Of a DNA stretch of 64,000 bases, positions 20,258 through 51,083 are shown piece after piece (position 1 is the first letter of the stretch; every line of letters starts with the position of its first letter). A program made the position numbers and the translations under genes. A model generated the notes under the pieces. The model had not been told where the DNA came from, searched no databases, and saw only the letters and a program-made list of their open reading frames with translations. This stretch comes from Lingula anatina. Lineage: Eukaryota > Brachiopoda > Lingulata > Lingulida > Lingulidae. The stretch covers positions 62,001-126,000 of the forward strand of contig NW_019775780.1 in the NCBI RefSeq assembly GCF_001039355.2. The letters run 5' to 3'.

Positions 20258-23200
20258 ATGTCAGGGAAGATGGTGTCCACAGGGACTATCCAGGTGGACA
20301 AGTTGTTGGAAAAGTTGGGTCAACCAGGTCGGTACCATGTTTTCATCTACATTCTCATCTGTATGACCTACTGGATTGTGATCTTCAACCACGTTATCAT
20401 GGCAGTCTATGGGCGGCCACCACCCCACCACTGCACCCTTCCAGAGGGGAACTTTGTGAACAGAAGCATTCCCCTTGAAAAAGGAAAGCCCAGCAGCTGC
20501 AAGGTGTATGAAAATTTCACCCAGGTTTATGGAAATGAAACAGTTCCAACACAAGGTTGCTCAGATGGATGGACATACACCCTAGAGCCTGGAGAAACCA
20601 ATTTTGTTGCAGATGTAGGTTATTGTTCTTATTCTGTGTAAAAATATAAATATTAAATAAATTAATATGAACATTATTATTTCTTATATTTATTATTAAA
20701 CTTTTCTGTTAAAGTACTAAAAAAAGAGATAAGTTCTTGAAAACATTTTTCTTTGTTAAATTGAGCAAATGTTTTGTAAATTTTAGTTTGATCTGGTGTG
20801 TGATAACAAGCCCCTAGTCAGTTTGGCAACAACCATCTACTTCTGTGGGGTTATGCTGGGAGGACTAATATTTGGTACCCTCTCGGACTTCATTGGCAGA
20901 AAGCCAGTATTCCTGATAACCCTGTTTGTCCCAGTTGCAATTGGAGTTGGTATATTCTTTGTGCAGTCATATGTGGCTTTTGTGGTGCTGAGGTTTTTTG
21001 TAGGAGTTTGTATGCAGGTAAGATATAAGTTTGACATGGGTTAATTTTTTAGTATAGTAATAAACACTGTTAGTAATAACCACTTAACAGTGTTTGAAAC
21101 TAGAATGTACCCAATGTAGAGTCAGAGGGCTCAATTTGGCCCCTTGCATCCTGAACCTTCCATGTTCTCATAAACAACAAAGCCCAAAGTGACCAAATTA
21201 TGGTATCCGATTACATTCTCTCTCTCTCTCCCTGAACCAATATGATTTCATAGTCAGCTGATTTAGCTGTCATTATATATGCACCCTGACAAAAGAAGTC
21301 TAGAAAACTGCACTACATACTACAATAAAAAAGGATAAGAATAGTTTAAAATGGGACAAGAATACACATCATCTCTCACTAAATCTCAGCATCACATGGT
21401 TTCATGGCACTCAAGCAACATACTTCTTTCATTAGGGACTCCAAACATCAGGACTTGTGTTAATTTTGGAAATGTTCCGTCCAGTCCATCGTACCAAGGC
21501 AGGCCTTATTACAGAGCTGTTCTGGGGTTCTGGGGTGCTAATAGTAGGAGTTCTTCAGTGCTTTATCAAGGACTGGCATTATATCCAATTGGCCATTGCT
21601 CTTCCACCTGTGCTAGCCATTGGATATATTTGGTAATGATTTTCAGTTATGATGGTTGTAAGTTACTATATTCCAAATAGACACATAATCATTAAATATT
21701 TGTGGTACATTTGGTATTGATACTTAATTAAATATAGCTTTTTCTTAGTTATATTAACATTGTTTTGTTTTAATTATTTCAGTTTATTTATTGCTGTGGT
21801 GAAGTTCCTGAAAAAAAAAGTTTCCATTAGTAGTGACCTTCAATGTTAAATTACCACTAGTATTGATCAGTGGGATTCTAGGTTTCTATTGAAGTAAAGT
21901 ACATTGGTTTCACACAATCTTTGTTTTCTGTTCATGATTATTCGGCTTGAATAAGAATACCATTAAGTGACTTTCCTAGTTTTTATGTACAGACACAGAT
22001 GTGTCTGTACATATTGCCATCACCTGCGTCTGTCGTCGCCGTCGCCGTCGCCGNAGAATTGACAGTAGCCTGTTTTGTGCATAGTTATTTCCTGCTTTTT
22101 GTCTGTACATTTGACAGCTTTGCTGCCTTGTCTATAGATACTGTTCAGGTATTATTTGTATTGTAGAATACAGGTCTATTTAAACCCTTTGTTTTGCATT
22201 CCACAGGATTATACCAGAATCCCCAAGGTGGCTGATTCAGAAGAAGAAATTCAAATTAGCAGAGCAATTTTTCATTAAAGTTGCAAATTTCAATAAAACC
22301 GACATCACCTCCTCAATTAGTGATGAATTTGCTGCTGTCCACAAAAAAGAGGATGGGTCTAGTGTGACACACTACACCATCTTGGATATGTTCAAGACTC
22401 CAAAGCTCAGGAAGCGTACATTCTTATTGTTTTATATCTGGTATGAATTTTGCTTTTGTTTTTACAGAAGTGAGCATCTGTAAATAATTGTTTTTAGTAT
22501 TAGACGCAAAGGTAGAATCCTTCATTTATTTCATCATGGTTGTGTAAGTGCAACGAGTAACATTATGTCAGGCCATATCTGTATTCATTGTTATCATTTT
22601 ATCTTATCTGGTGTTTGCTTAGGTTGTCAATTGCAGTGAACTATTATGGAATGTTATACGGCATTTCTGCATTACCAGGCAACTACTGTCTTAACTTCTT
22701 GATCGGTGGTTTTGTTGAGGTACCTGCATATATAGCTACCATATTTTTAGTTGAATGGTAAGTATTATTGGTTTAGAGAGTCAAATAACTTGTATTAAGA
22801 AATGTTTAAAGTCTCTTTTAGGCCTTTTTGAATTCTTTTAATCTAAAGTCTTTTCATGCTGTTCTGTATGGTTTATATCATGGATGAACTAATTACCATT
22901 TCTTTGTCTTTAGTTTTGGTCGCAAGAAGATATTACTGTTGTTCTTCTTTGTTGGTGGTATGACATGTATAGCAGTTAGACTGGTACCTTCTGTTACAGG
23001 TAAATAGTCAAACAATGTTTGTCAAATATTTTTGAGCCTGAAAGCATAGCTTTAGTAATAAACGTGAAAATATTGGGGCAAATATTTAAAAAGATGTCCT
23101 ATTGTTTCTTATTGAATATTTATTTTCACTGTGAATTATTTGTAAACTATCTAGTACATATGTTGTGGCAGTCTCATATTTGCCTTTGTCCAATGTCGGC

Positions 23201-24214
23201 CTTTGGTTTCAGGATATGGACTTGACATCTCCTGGCTTCCTCTTGTACTTGCCTTGATTGGAAGAGCCAGTAGCGCAGGCAGTTTTGCTGTCATACCACT
23301 GTTCACATCAGAGCTCTATCCCACAGTTATAAGGTATACTGTCTGCACATTTGCACAAAAAAAGGTGTTCTTCATTAACTGTACTGTTCTTGTTGGAAAG
23401 ATTGAGTAAAGATAGACATGTCTGTTATTTTCATTGTTATCATCACCTGGCTATGTCCACATAATCGGCAAAACACTGAAATGTTGAAAGCAAGGAGAAT
23501 AGTATAGTATAGTATAGTTTATTGGCGAATCAACTTGACATAGGCATATAACCAAGAAAACAAACATGTAACATTTGTGGTAGGTGGTGGTGGCAACCAC
23601 TGTTAACATATAAAAATGAAGTAATGGCCTGCAACTCAACTCATAATCAAAAAAATACCTATATTTAGATAAGACTCTGCAGATAGATGTATAAAATGTT
23701 TTATGATGGTTATTTCAGGAACATTGGAGTTGGAACATGTGCATTCTGGACTCGCCTAGGGGGAGTGTTATTTTCTCCCATCTTACTCTTGGTAAGTGTT
23801 AACAAATTTTAGAAATAAATTTTAATAATGTTGCTTCTGGTATGTATCCTTTTGAATTTTAATATTTAAGGACCCTATTAAATAAAAGAATATAATATTT
23901 GTAATTAAGATTTTTTCCAGTATCCAACTTTGAAATATTAATTAGGTGGTAAAAATAGTAATATTTTTCATAGTTTTAAGTTTATTTTGTTATTTTTTTT
24001 CCAGTCTGACTACACCTTTAGGGCATTCCCCTTTGTGTTGTTTGGAGTGATGGCTCTGCTTGCTGGCCTTTTAACTCTTCTTCTCCCAGAGACATTAAAC
24101 AAGAAACTACCAGAAGTGATTGAGGACGCAGAAAACTTTGGTAAACAGGCAAATGACAAAAGTAGTATTCCAGAGGAAGCAGAAAATGAAACATCTGATG
24201 ACACGAGACTCTAA
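20258..24214 (+). CDS. SLC22 family organic cation/carnitine transporter-like protein
   Basis: This is a twelve-helix major facilitator in the plasma membrane that moves organic ions or zwitterions; the substrate is not predictable here. Exons: 20258-20614, 20787-21017, 21436-21632, 22207-22440, 22623-22757, 22914-22999, 23213-23333, 23719-23791, 24005-24214. All phases close, giving 547 residues, standard for SLC22. Visible marks: first helix about 28-50; a large cysteine-containing extracellular loop with N-glycosylation sites at N68, N86 and N93; FDLVCD at 120-125; the MFS loop motif GTLSDFIGRK at 149-158; ESPRWLI at about 266-272; CFGRK after the eighth helix region; ELYPTVIRN before helix 11; LLLPETLN near the end and an acidic tail. 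The loop pattern is closest to organic cation/carnitine (OCT/OCTN) members, but the subtype is an inference. Confidence 0.93.
22003..22134. repeat. Interspersed repeat family, copy 1 (single-N collapse)
   Basis: The left part has GTCTGTACATATTGCC and a GTCGCC run ending at the N at 22054. The right part has GTCTGTACATTTGACAGCTT. The same left and right parts bound longer copies at 51148-51675 and 53030-53290, so the middle is probably missing here. It lies in SLC22 intron 3. Confidence 0.55.
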
Positions 24215-26200
24215 TTATTTTTGATAGTTGTATTTTGACAGCCTTTTACTGGGATGTTTATTTTAGAATTTATACTGAACGTTTTTAATCCTTTATGGCA
24301 CAGCCAGTTTAAGGCCTGCCTTAAAAATAACATATAAGAATCTTCAAAGCATTATAACATATTTACTTTTACCTCTCAACCATATATAGCTATGGGGGCA
24401 TTAGATGAGTTCTTTCATCAAGAACTTTATCCTCTAACTTAAGAATCATGTCTAGATCTAGGTAGAGTTTTAGTGGGCCTTGGACGAGTTCTTTTTATTG
24501 CTGATTTTGACCTACATCATAAAGGTCATTCTCAAGCATATGGCTTAGTGGTTCAGTGCCAATACCACTTGTTATGATATATTTTGGTGAAATGTTGACC
24601 AAATGTGAAAGATAAATATAAGAGCATTATTTACATAAAATAATGGATATAAATGTAATAAGTTATATAGTGATATAAAGATGTTAGGTCCTATCTGGAA
24701 GAGTCTGGAAGAGTCCCAATTCTTACATCACACATTATGAGAATGAAATGAGTAAGATATATTTTATTAAAAGCTTAAATTTTGAATGTAATCTCCTTTT
24801 TTAAAGCTTAAATAGAATGCAATCTCCTTTTTTAAAGCTTAAATAGAATGTAATCTCCTTTTTTATTGCTTTTGGAAAATGTTCAGCCTACTTTAGTGTT
24901 ACACTGTCTCATACTTTTCTCAATAATTTGAAAATGCATTTTTGTGTAGCTAATGACAAATGCTTGAATTTTTAAAACAAAGCTTTTATGTGTGCATGAG
25001 AACTAAGTGTGTAGAAGGTAGTGGGCTAATTGGATGTTGAATGGCCTAATGTTAGGTGAATGCTTTGGAAAGAAAATATATTTTTGGGTGATTTTGAGAA
25101 ATAAATGTGTATTAATATGTTTTCATATATGATATGATATGATTGTATGTGTTTTAATGGTTTATTTCTTGCTATCAGTATAATAATCTTAAAAGAAAGC
25201 TTGTGAAAAGTGAACCTTTAAATGTTTGATATATGATAGTATATATATATAGATATATATAGTGGTATAGATTGTAATATGATTGAATGAATTTGGAAAT
25301 TGTGTCCAATTAAACTCTAGCATGGTTTCCAGCCCACCTGGAATTCAGGAAAAATCTTGACAATGATTTCCCTTTTTTCCTGTCTGGGAGTTTTAGAAAA
25401 GTTCCTCAAATCAGGGAAAAATCAAGGAATTTTCTTTGCTCAAACATTGCTCAAAACAACAAATCAGTCAACATTATGTCCCTAGAATTTACTGTCATCA
25501 GTGAAATATCACTGAACCCTGTTAATATAATTTGCTAGGAACCTGTCTAGAGAAACAGGAAGACTGATGGGATGAACATACAGGGCGTCAAGTTACAATG
25601 GACCTTCGTAAGATAAAAAAAGTGGCAAATAAAGGATTAGAAAACAGGAGAAAAGAAAGGAATTTATTGCTAAAGTATGGTAAAATGGGAATTATTTCAT
25701 ACTAAAGATTGCATCTCAACAGTCATAAGGCCATATCAGTCCATCACATTTTATTATAAAGGTGTACTGGTAGGTGCCATCAAAGCCCAAAATGTGATGT
25801 GCAATCTTTGCTACACTCTGGATGTGGGATGGATTGTGTGGGATCATGTTGGATTTTCCCCAGACTGCCTGTGGCTGTAGTATCCAAGCCTAGTCCTGGA
25901 AGGAAGTTGCAGCAATCCCCTTTTTGTAGGATATCCAGCCTAGATCTGTCAACAGATTGTTGAAGAATAGTGTAGCACATTTCACGTTACACACAGATAT
26001 TAAAAAGCCAAACCCTGCATAAACAGATCCATACCAATTAACATATCCACAAAAAATTTTGAACCAAGTTCTCCCTTATGTTTATTTTCCCACAATCAGC
26101 ATGAACTGACAGATGTAAATAAGAAATATATTGTAACTTGACGTCCCCAAGGGTGTTTGTTTTTATTTTAAAATGATTTATTATATAAGTTGTCTTAATA
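24215..26200 (+). other. SLC22 3' region
   Basis: This is the probable 3' untranslated region plus the convergent intergenic space toward PRPF8. Contents include a three-copy 31-33 base tandem repeat of AAAGCTTAAATAGAATG plus AATCTCCTTTTTT at 24769-24865 and an AT microsatellite near 25240. AATAAA-type signals occur near 25100 and 26195. No exon is seen. Confidence 0.55.
24769..24865. repeat. Three-copy tandem repeat
   Basis: Units of 31-33 bases beginning AAAGCTTAAAT and ending CTCCTTTTTT are repeated three times with small changes. Confidence 0.9.
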
Positions 26201-26425
26201 AAGAATTAAATTTTTTATTTTTGTTCTGATGCTTTTTTGAAGAGTATACATTCTACACAGCTGTCACCACACAGCCATACATTGTTTACTTTATAACAGT
26301 GCTTGTGTAATAAAAGCAGCTTGTTCACTGGAATTCTCCTTTTGAATTTTATGGTATACAAAGGCATGAAAGAGATGCAATATCCGTGTTGCAAATGTAA
26401 TGAATCTGCTGGGACACAGACATCA

Positions 26426-26616
26426 GGGCCCAGTTTCCTCAAAATGGGACAGCACTAACCTATGGATGGCACTATCCAATGAATAAAATTCTTAAACTCT
26501 GGACATTTATCCTGTGGGTAAAGTACCGTTTCCCCAAATACTAGATATTTGCTTTTGTCACTGAAATAGCTTTCCAGTGGTTAAAAGTGTCATCCAGTGA
26601 TGATTAAACTGGGCCC
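26426..26616. mobile_element. MITE with GGGCCCAGTTT ends
   Basis: The left end GGGCCCAGTTTCCTC and right end TTAAACTGGGCCC are inverted repeats; the core is AT-rich and non-coding (191 bases). It lies in the convergent intergenic space between SLC22 and PRPF8. The target duplication is unclear. Confidence 0.65.
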
Positions 26617-27251
26617 AGATTAAGTGGCTCAAGGTTAATATACTTCTGTTGTTGTTTCAACCCTATGACAGTTTAAATTAATTATCGTGTCTGTAGACTT
26701 CTAGAACATCCGTCACTTTATCCCTGCGATGTTAAAATTGTAAAACACTGCAATGGTAATAACTTGTGTTCAGTTGTTTGAAGAAACTATAATTCAAATT
26801 TTTAGTAATGACCGACACCGACTTTCTGCTACATTACGTATTTCCAACATTTAATATTCAATTTACACGGAATTTCCCTTTCAGAGCATGATAATAGTCT
26901 CTGTGTCTGTGCTCCAAGTTTAATAATACAGGGTTTTTTTTCACTTCTAAAAGAGAATCTGTAACAGTAATCCAGCGATAGGGAACTTTCTTTAGATACA
27001 TAACCAATTTTACCTTTTGATTCTTTGGTCTTGTCACAAAGTTCTTTCCATTTTATCTACTTCACATGAAACTTCTTTTAAAAAATCTTTGTCTTGTAAT
27101 ATTTATTTACAGTTGTATGCAAGCGCCCTGTTTAAAGTGACCTGCAATTAATGAAGTCCTCAAATTCTGCTTCATAAAAAGTTGTCCAACCCATTATTTT
27201 TTTGCCAATCTAAAGATATTTTTTCCTTTTCAAAAATACTTGGTGAGTGAT

Positions 27252-45888
<18,637 letters not shown>

Positions 45889-45911
45889 GGTGGCAACAGT
45901 CTACTCTTCCT

Positions 45912-46645
45912 CTGAAATCACAGGATAGTAATACTCTAAAATGCCACTTGTAATAAATGCAAATCATATTCAAAACATCAGAAGGCTATAAATACCAAGA
46001 GTTCTTCAATATTCCACACGTTCAGTGATAGGTTTATATGGAACAAGCTAATGGACTCCTCATTTCCCTTCTTTTCTTTGAAAATGCAAAATTTACATAA
46101 ATGGCAAAATCCAAATGAAACGAGTTTGTTCCAAATGCAGTTTTTACTGCATTCCCTATAAGCAATTAGTAAACAAACATATATGCTTCAATCCATCAAG
46201 TTTCAATTCAATCTGCTTCCTATGCCTTTTGTAATCTGGCAGATTGTTGAGATGGATCAAAATACAATTAGTTTACCAAATATGACTGGGTTCACAGAAT
46301 AAAATGTAACATAAAAATAATGGCTATAAATTGCATGATGGCAGTTAAACAAAGAAACACACATACACACAAAAACATCATATTAACTCTGCACTGTACA
46401 AAAGAAAAATTAACATCATCAATACATCTCAAGACACAGTAGATTACCTTATTTAACATCACCAAATATTAAAAGTTACCGAAGTACTTCAAATATCACT
46501 GAACAAAAAGTCACAACTTCGAAGGACGAGGAGTGAGGAGTACGCCGGTCGAACTGTGCTTTGCTTCCCCAAAAATTATATAAACAATTGCATACAAATC
46601 AACATGTTTTAACTTAAGGAATCGAGACTCGTCAGAGTTAATTAC
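45912..46645 (-). other. PRPF8 5' UTR intron
   Basis: An AG acceptor at 45912-45913 (minus strand) precedes the coding exon, and a GTAATT donor at 46644-46645 follows a candidate first exon. The interval is AT-rich and unremarkable. Confidence 0.55.
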
Positions 46646-46740
46646 CTTTCTATATCTTTCTCTGGCGCTTTTAGAGTTCAAAACTCAAGCGTGTGTTTAG
46701 TTCATGAGCACGCACAGACTTTCAATATGGCGGCGTCGTG
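46646..46740 (-). promoter_or_regulatory. PRPF8 first non-coding exon and promoter
   Basis: On the minus strand, sequence ending AGATATAGAAAG abuts a GTAATT donor at 46645. Upstream lies CAATATGGCGGCG (plus strand, about 46724-46736), which resembles the YY1-type ATGGCGGC motif common at housekeeping promoters. CpG content is locally higher. The exact transcription start is not determined. Confidence 0.45.
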
Positions 46741-49700
46741 CAGAGTACGTCAATCACGTGGTTCAAGACAGGATAAAATCTATAAGCATATCTTTAATCA
46801 GAGCTAAATTTACTTCAATTGAAATTTCACATGGGAATTTATTTGCTTAAAACATCGATCTGACGTTGACAAAAACCTACATTGCTAGAAAATTAGAATA
46901 GCTAGAAGGGTTATCTTGATCATGCCCTGTCGGTGAAATTGCTAATATCAACACTCCTGACCAGATAAGAATTGTGTGTATATTGTCAAGGGCTTATGGG
47001 CTTTGGCAAATTTTCAGCTGTGTAAAAGATCTATGCACAGTGTGAATTTACACACTATAAGACTCGCATAATAATGGAACTGACCTGACGTAAGGCGAAT
47101 AAGACTGTTGCAGACTTGAAAGTGGGAACTGTTTTGAGTTTTGACAGATCCGCACATGACCAAATAATTCAGCTGAAAAAGATCAAATTGAATCAAGGTA
47201 ATATGCTCGACAAAAAGTGTTTTTTGTTAGACTGGAGCCACGATTGGAGACACGTTATCATAACGTCATTTACTTTTCTCAAACTATTTGATAATTAAGG
47301 TCGAATTAATTAAGAATTTAAAATATTCACAATACATGTATATATGTACATGTAGTAGTCTTTACAACTCAGAACTGTGAGGTTTATTTTGGTAACGTAC
47401 AGTGTCAACTCGAAGGCCTCAGTCTTTTTATCATATACAGTGGATAGAGTTCTATATCTATCCCTAAAAATGTGCATAATGCACTGGTGTCTTAAATTGG
47501 CTTGATTTGTGATAAACAAATATTCATTTAAAATTTCTTACAACAATTAATGAGTGTACATTTTTGTTGTTTTGAACTTGCTTATACCTTGTTTTTTTTT
47601 TGTTTTTTTTTTTACATTTTTGTCAAATGACAACACTTGCTGTGACTATTGCACAAAACATTTTTTTTCTAATGATAATGTAAAAAATGTTCAGTTTCAA
47701 AGACAGTTTTAATGTAGATGTAGTGTGGTGACATACTGTACAGTGTATGGCCATTAATCTGGTGTTAAAATTATCCATTTGTCTTCATTGTTCAGCCTGG
47801 AAATAAAGATTGACTTTTGTTTTATTGAAGTTGTCTCTTCACCTACTAATACAATACAAATTTTGTACACAGGTGACTAGATTACAGGTTATGTAAGTAT
47901 TCTGCAGCTAGTTTTGGACTACTGAACAGGTCCAGACTGTTTTGCATATTGATGTAAATTTGATGACCAGGCTTTGACCTTGTTTACCACACAATGTACA
48001 GCTCTCTTATTTACCCAGTGCTTACATCATTAAAACAAACACTTAGATATGCATGACAAAACACTTGAGATTCATGAAGGTGTCTGTGGTAAATGGTTAT
48101 TTTTGATAGTGTTTGTTTGTTTTGGTGGTTTGGTAATACCATTATAGGTTCAGTATGCATAGTGAAGTATATTATTTATGTGATTTAAGCCACGTGTCCA
48201 CATTATCAATAAATTTTTAGTACGAATTTCAAAGATCTCACCTGTCTTATAGACATATATAAACATTAATATTTTATTTAATAATCTGAAATTTTGAATT
48301 TATGTGATGCAAATATGCATGAGTGGATCAGGGAGTTATTTTGCAGTAACTTGTTAGGATACCTTGTTTTGTTAAAAAATCAAATTAATAGACCTATGCT
48401 TTCTTGTTTAAACTTCTTTTGAACAAAAACTATAATGTGGTTACATGATACTATGATGTTTCTTTATTAAGAAATAAAATCATTAAGTTATCCCTCTTCC
48501 CCCCCCCCCCCAATGACCCTCCTTTTGGTAGTAGACAGGAAAGTATATTTTCAGATCATATATGATGCATGTTCAGCCACGTGCAGATGCTGTGGTTGTA
48601 TTATGTTGAAGAGAGAGTTGGTCAGACTTGTTTGTGTCTGGTTCTCTTATCATGGTTAATGAATTACAGGCTGCGTGCACCAAGTGTGTTAGAGTGTTTG
48701 ATTTTCACTTCATAATACTTGAATCAGCTGATGGAAGGGGAATTTGCGAGTCAAGGTGTGCCTTCAATTCTTTACTTTTTGTACATGAAAAGAAGAGTAG
48801 ATTTTCAGTTAATGTGAGTATCTGGTCAAAAATTGCATAACTTAAGGTGGAATTATTTAAGTGTAAACCTGAATGAAAAAATCCTATAAATCTTTTCATG
48901 TTTTGTTAGGCGATATCATGTGAACATGTAACCAACAGTTCACCTTCTGGATATCCTGTGCTTTTTGTTCAATCAATAAATGCATTTTTGCCTCAAGAAA
49001 AAAATTTCACTTTTGGTTTCACATCCCTAAAATAATTTGTGGAATACCTTCAATACATACCATTACTTTTATAAGTCATTTATTAAGAAAATGCAGTCAC
49101 TGATTGTTCATGGTAATTTGAGAGGTCAGAAGCACTAAAGTAGAATAGGACTGGGTTCCTTTGCCTACATCGCTCCATCTGGATCAATCTAAATTGCTAT
49201 CAACGTAAATGATTAAAATGTCTGTCATGCCTACCGAATCAGCTAGGGTAAAGATAATTACCCCCTAACAGCTTTACTAGGCGTGGCAGACATTTAAGCT
49301 GGTTAAGTTGATAGCAATGTAGTGAGACTCTCCAGGGAGATAGATCGATCCAAATAACTGTGGGAATGGTCCCTAAGTGAGTGAAGCTTTTACTTTTACA
49401 ATGTTATCTTACAATATCTAGTATTGGTTCTACATACACTCCTATATGTATGTCTATATGTATGTCTATCATATCAGTATGGCCAAAAAGTAGGTTTCTC
49501 AAAACCTAGTGCACACTGATTGCATTGCTCAGCAGTTTCTGTATGGGTGCTGTAATTATTCATGGTATATAGGTATTATCACTGCATTACATGTATTTGA
49601 GGTCTGTCATGTCATGTTAGTGAATCATTGAAGGGTATTACCAAATTTTCAGTCAGTTGATCTCAGTAGAAAGTAAAAATCAAGTGAACTGAAAAATATC

Positions 49701-49803
49701 TGAATTCTTGTAATCCAATATATTTGATATAGCTTTATTGGTGTTTTTCAGGAAAGAGGCTCAGGAATTAAAAGCTGCAGAGAGTTGTTCATAAACAGTG
49801 TAA
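46741..49803. other. Intergenic space and probable GPR143 5' UTR intron
   Basis: A TTTTTCAG acceptor at about 49752 lies upstream of the receptor start codon, so a 5' non-coding exon lies further left. No coding exon is seen. Simple repeats include poly-T tracts near 47590-47615 and poly-C near 48500. An element-like stretch with GGGTTCC/GGGAATGG ends lies at about 49148-49374. Confidence 0.5.
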
Positions 49804-51033
49804 ATGGCATCTCCAACTTTGGAATCTTTTTGTGGCTTCCTCAATGTTAGCCAAAACCAAAGTGGGATATCAGACATTCAGAAGAATGATAACATTTTCA
49901 AGGCATATAACATTGTCTGCATTATATCCTCAGTATTAAGCATAGCTGGAGCTCTTATCCAAGTATTGGGCACGTCACACAGTGCAGCCCCATCACAGAC
50001 TGGTCAACCTAGAAACAGGCGAACAGCTTTTGAGACAGTTTCAGGAAAAACACAGAAAACAATCATCAGTGCTTTAGCTGTTGCAGATGTGTTAGCTTGT
50101 TTTGGTAAGGTGTTAACTTAAAAAATCACTTTCAAGGATACAAATTCAGAAGCCATATTGATTCTAATTTCTTAATATTCATTTAAAGTTTTATATCCTT
50201 TAAATGATAAGGACTGATTGCCATTTAAACATGTTTACTTTAAAACTGATTTGACATTTCTATTTTTCTGGATTTTAAGCTTTTTGGTATTTCCAGGGAT
50301 ATTGTTCAGGTCTGCGCTATGGCTTGGTGACCGAGACTTAATTACTGGACATTTGGAAAATCCTGCAGCTCATTTTGACAATGTCTTTTGTGCAGTGTGC
50401 TCTGTGAGTGAACCATTTATAAGAAGTATTTCCCTTAAAAACTGAGCATAGAATCCAATCTGACAAAGTATAGATCTAGTTTAGACATTTGTCAAATTAA
50501 AAGAGAAGGAACTGGTGCTCTGTTTGAGTTTTCAGCCAAGTATATAGTGTAGAATATGTGGCGGTCTTGGGATCAAATACAATTTGATAATAATTAATCT
50601 ATGCAGGAAATGTAAATGAAAATGCTTTATTACTGAGTGTGGTATTTATTAAATATAACCATTGTTTGTACTTTAAAACATAGGAGTGGCTTTGATATAT
50701 GATTATCTAATTATTAATTTCAATATGCCGTGATTTAACTTGATTTGGCAGATAAAATAAGATAAACATGCATGCTTGTCTAGAATCAGAATTAGGCTAT
50801 GCAACTGTTATCTGAGTTTCATCTAGTAGCCTAGGATGATGGTTAATTCTGTAAAATCCTTTGTTGTCTTTTTTTACAGGCATGGATTCATTTCTTTTTC
50901 CTATGTACATATTTCTGGACCTTCTCATATGCCATTGATGTTTACCTTGTTGTGCGTAAAATAAATCCGTAAGTGTTATCTGTGGCATTCAAAATTTATT
51001 TACCTTGAAAGTATTGACATTTTTACATATGCC

Positions 51034-51083
<50 letters not shown>

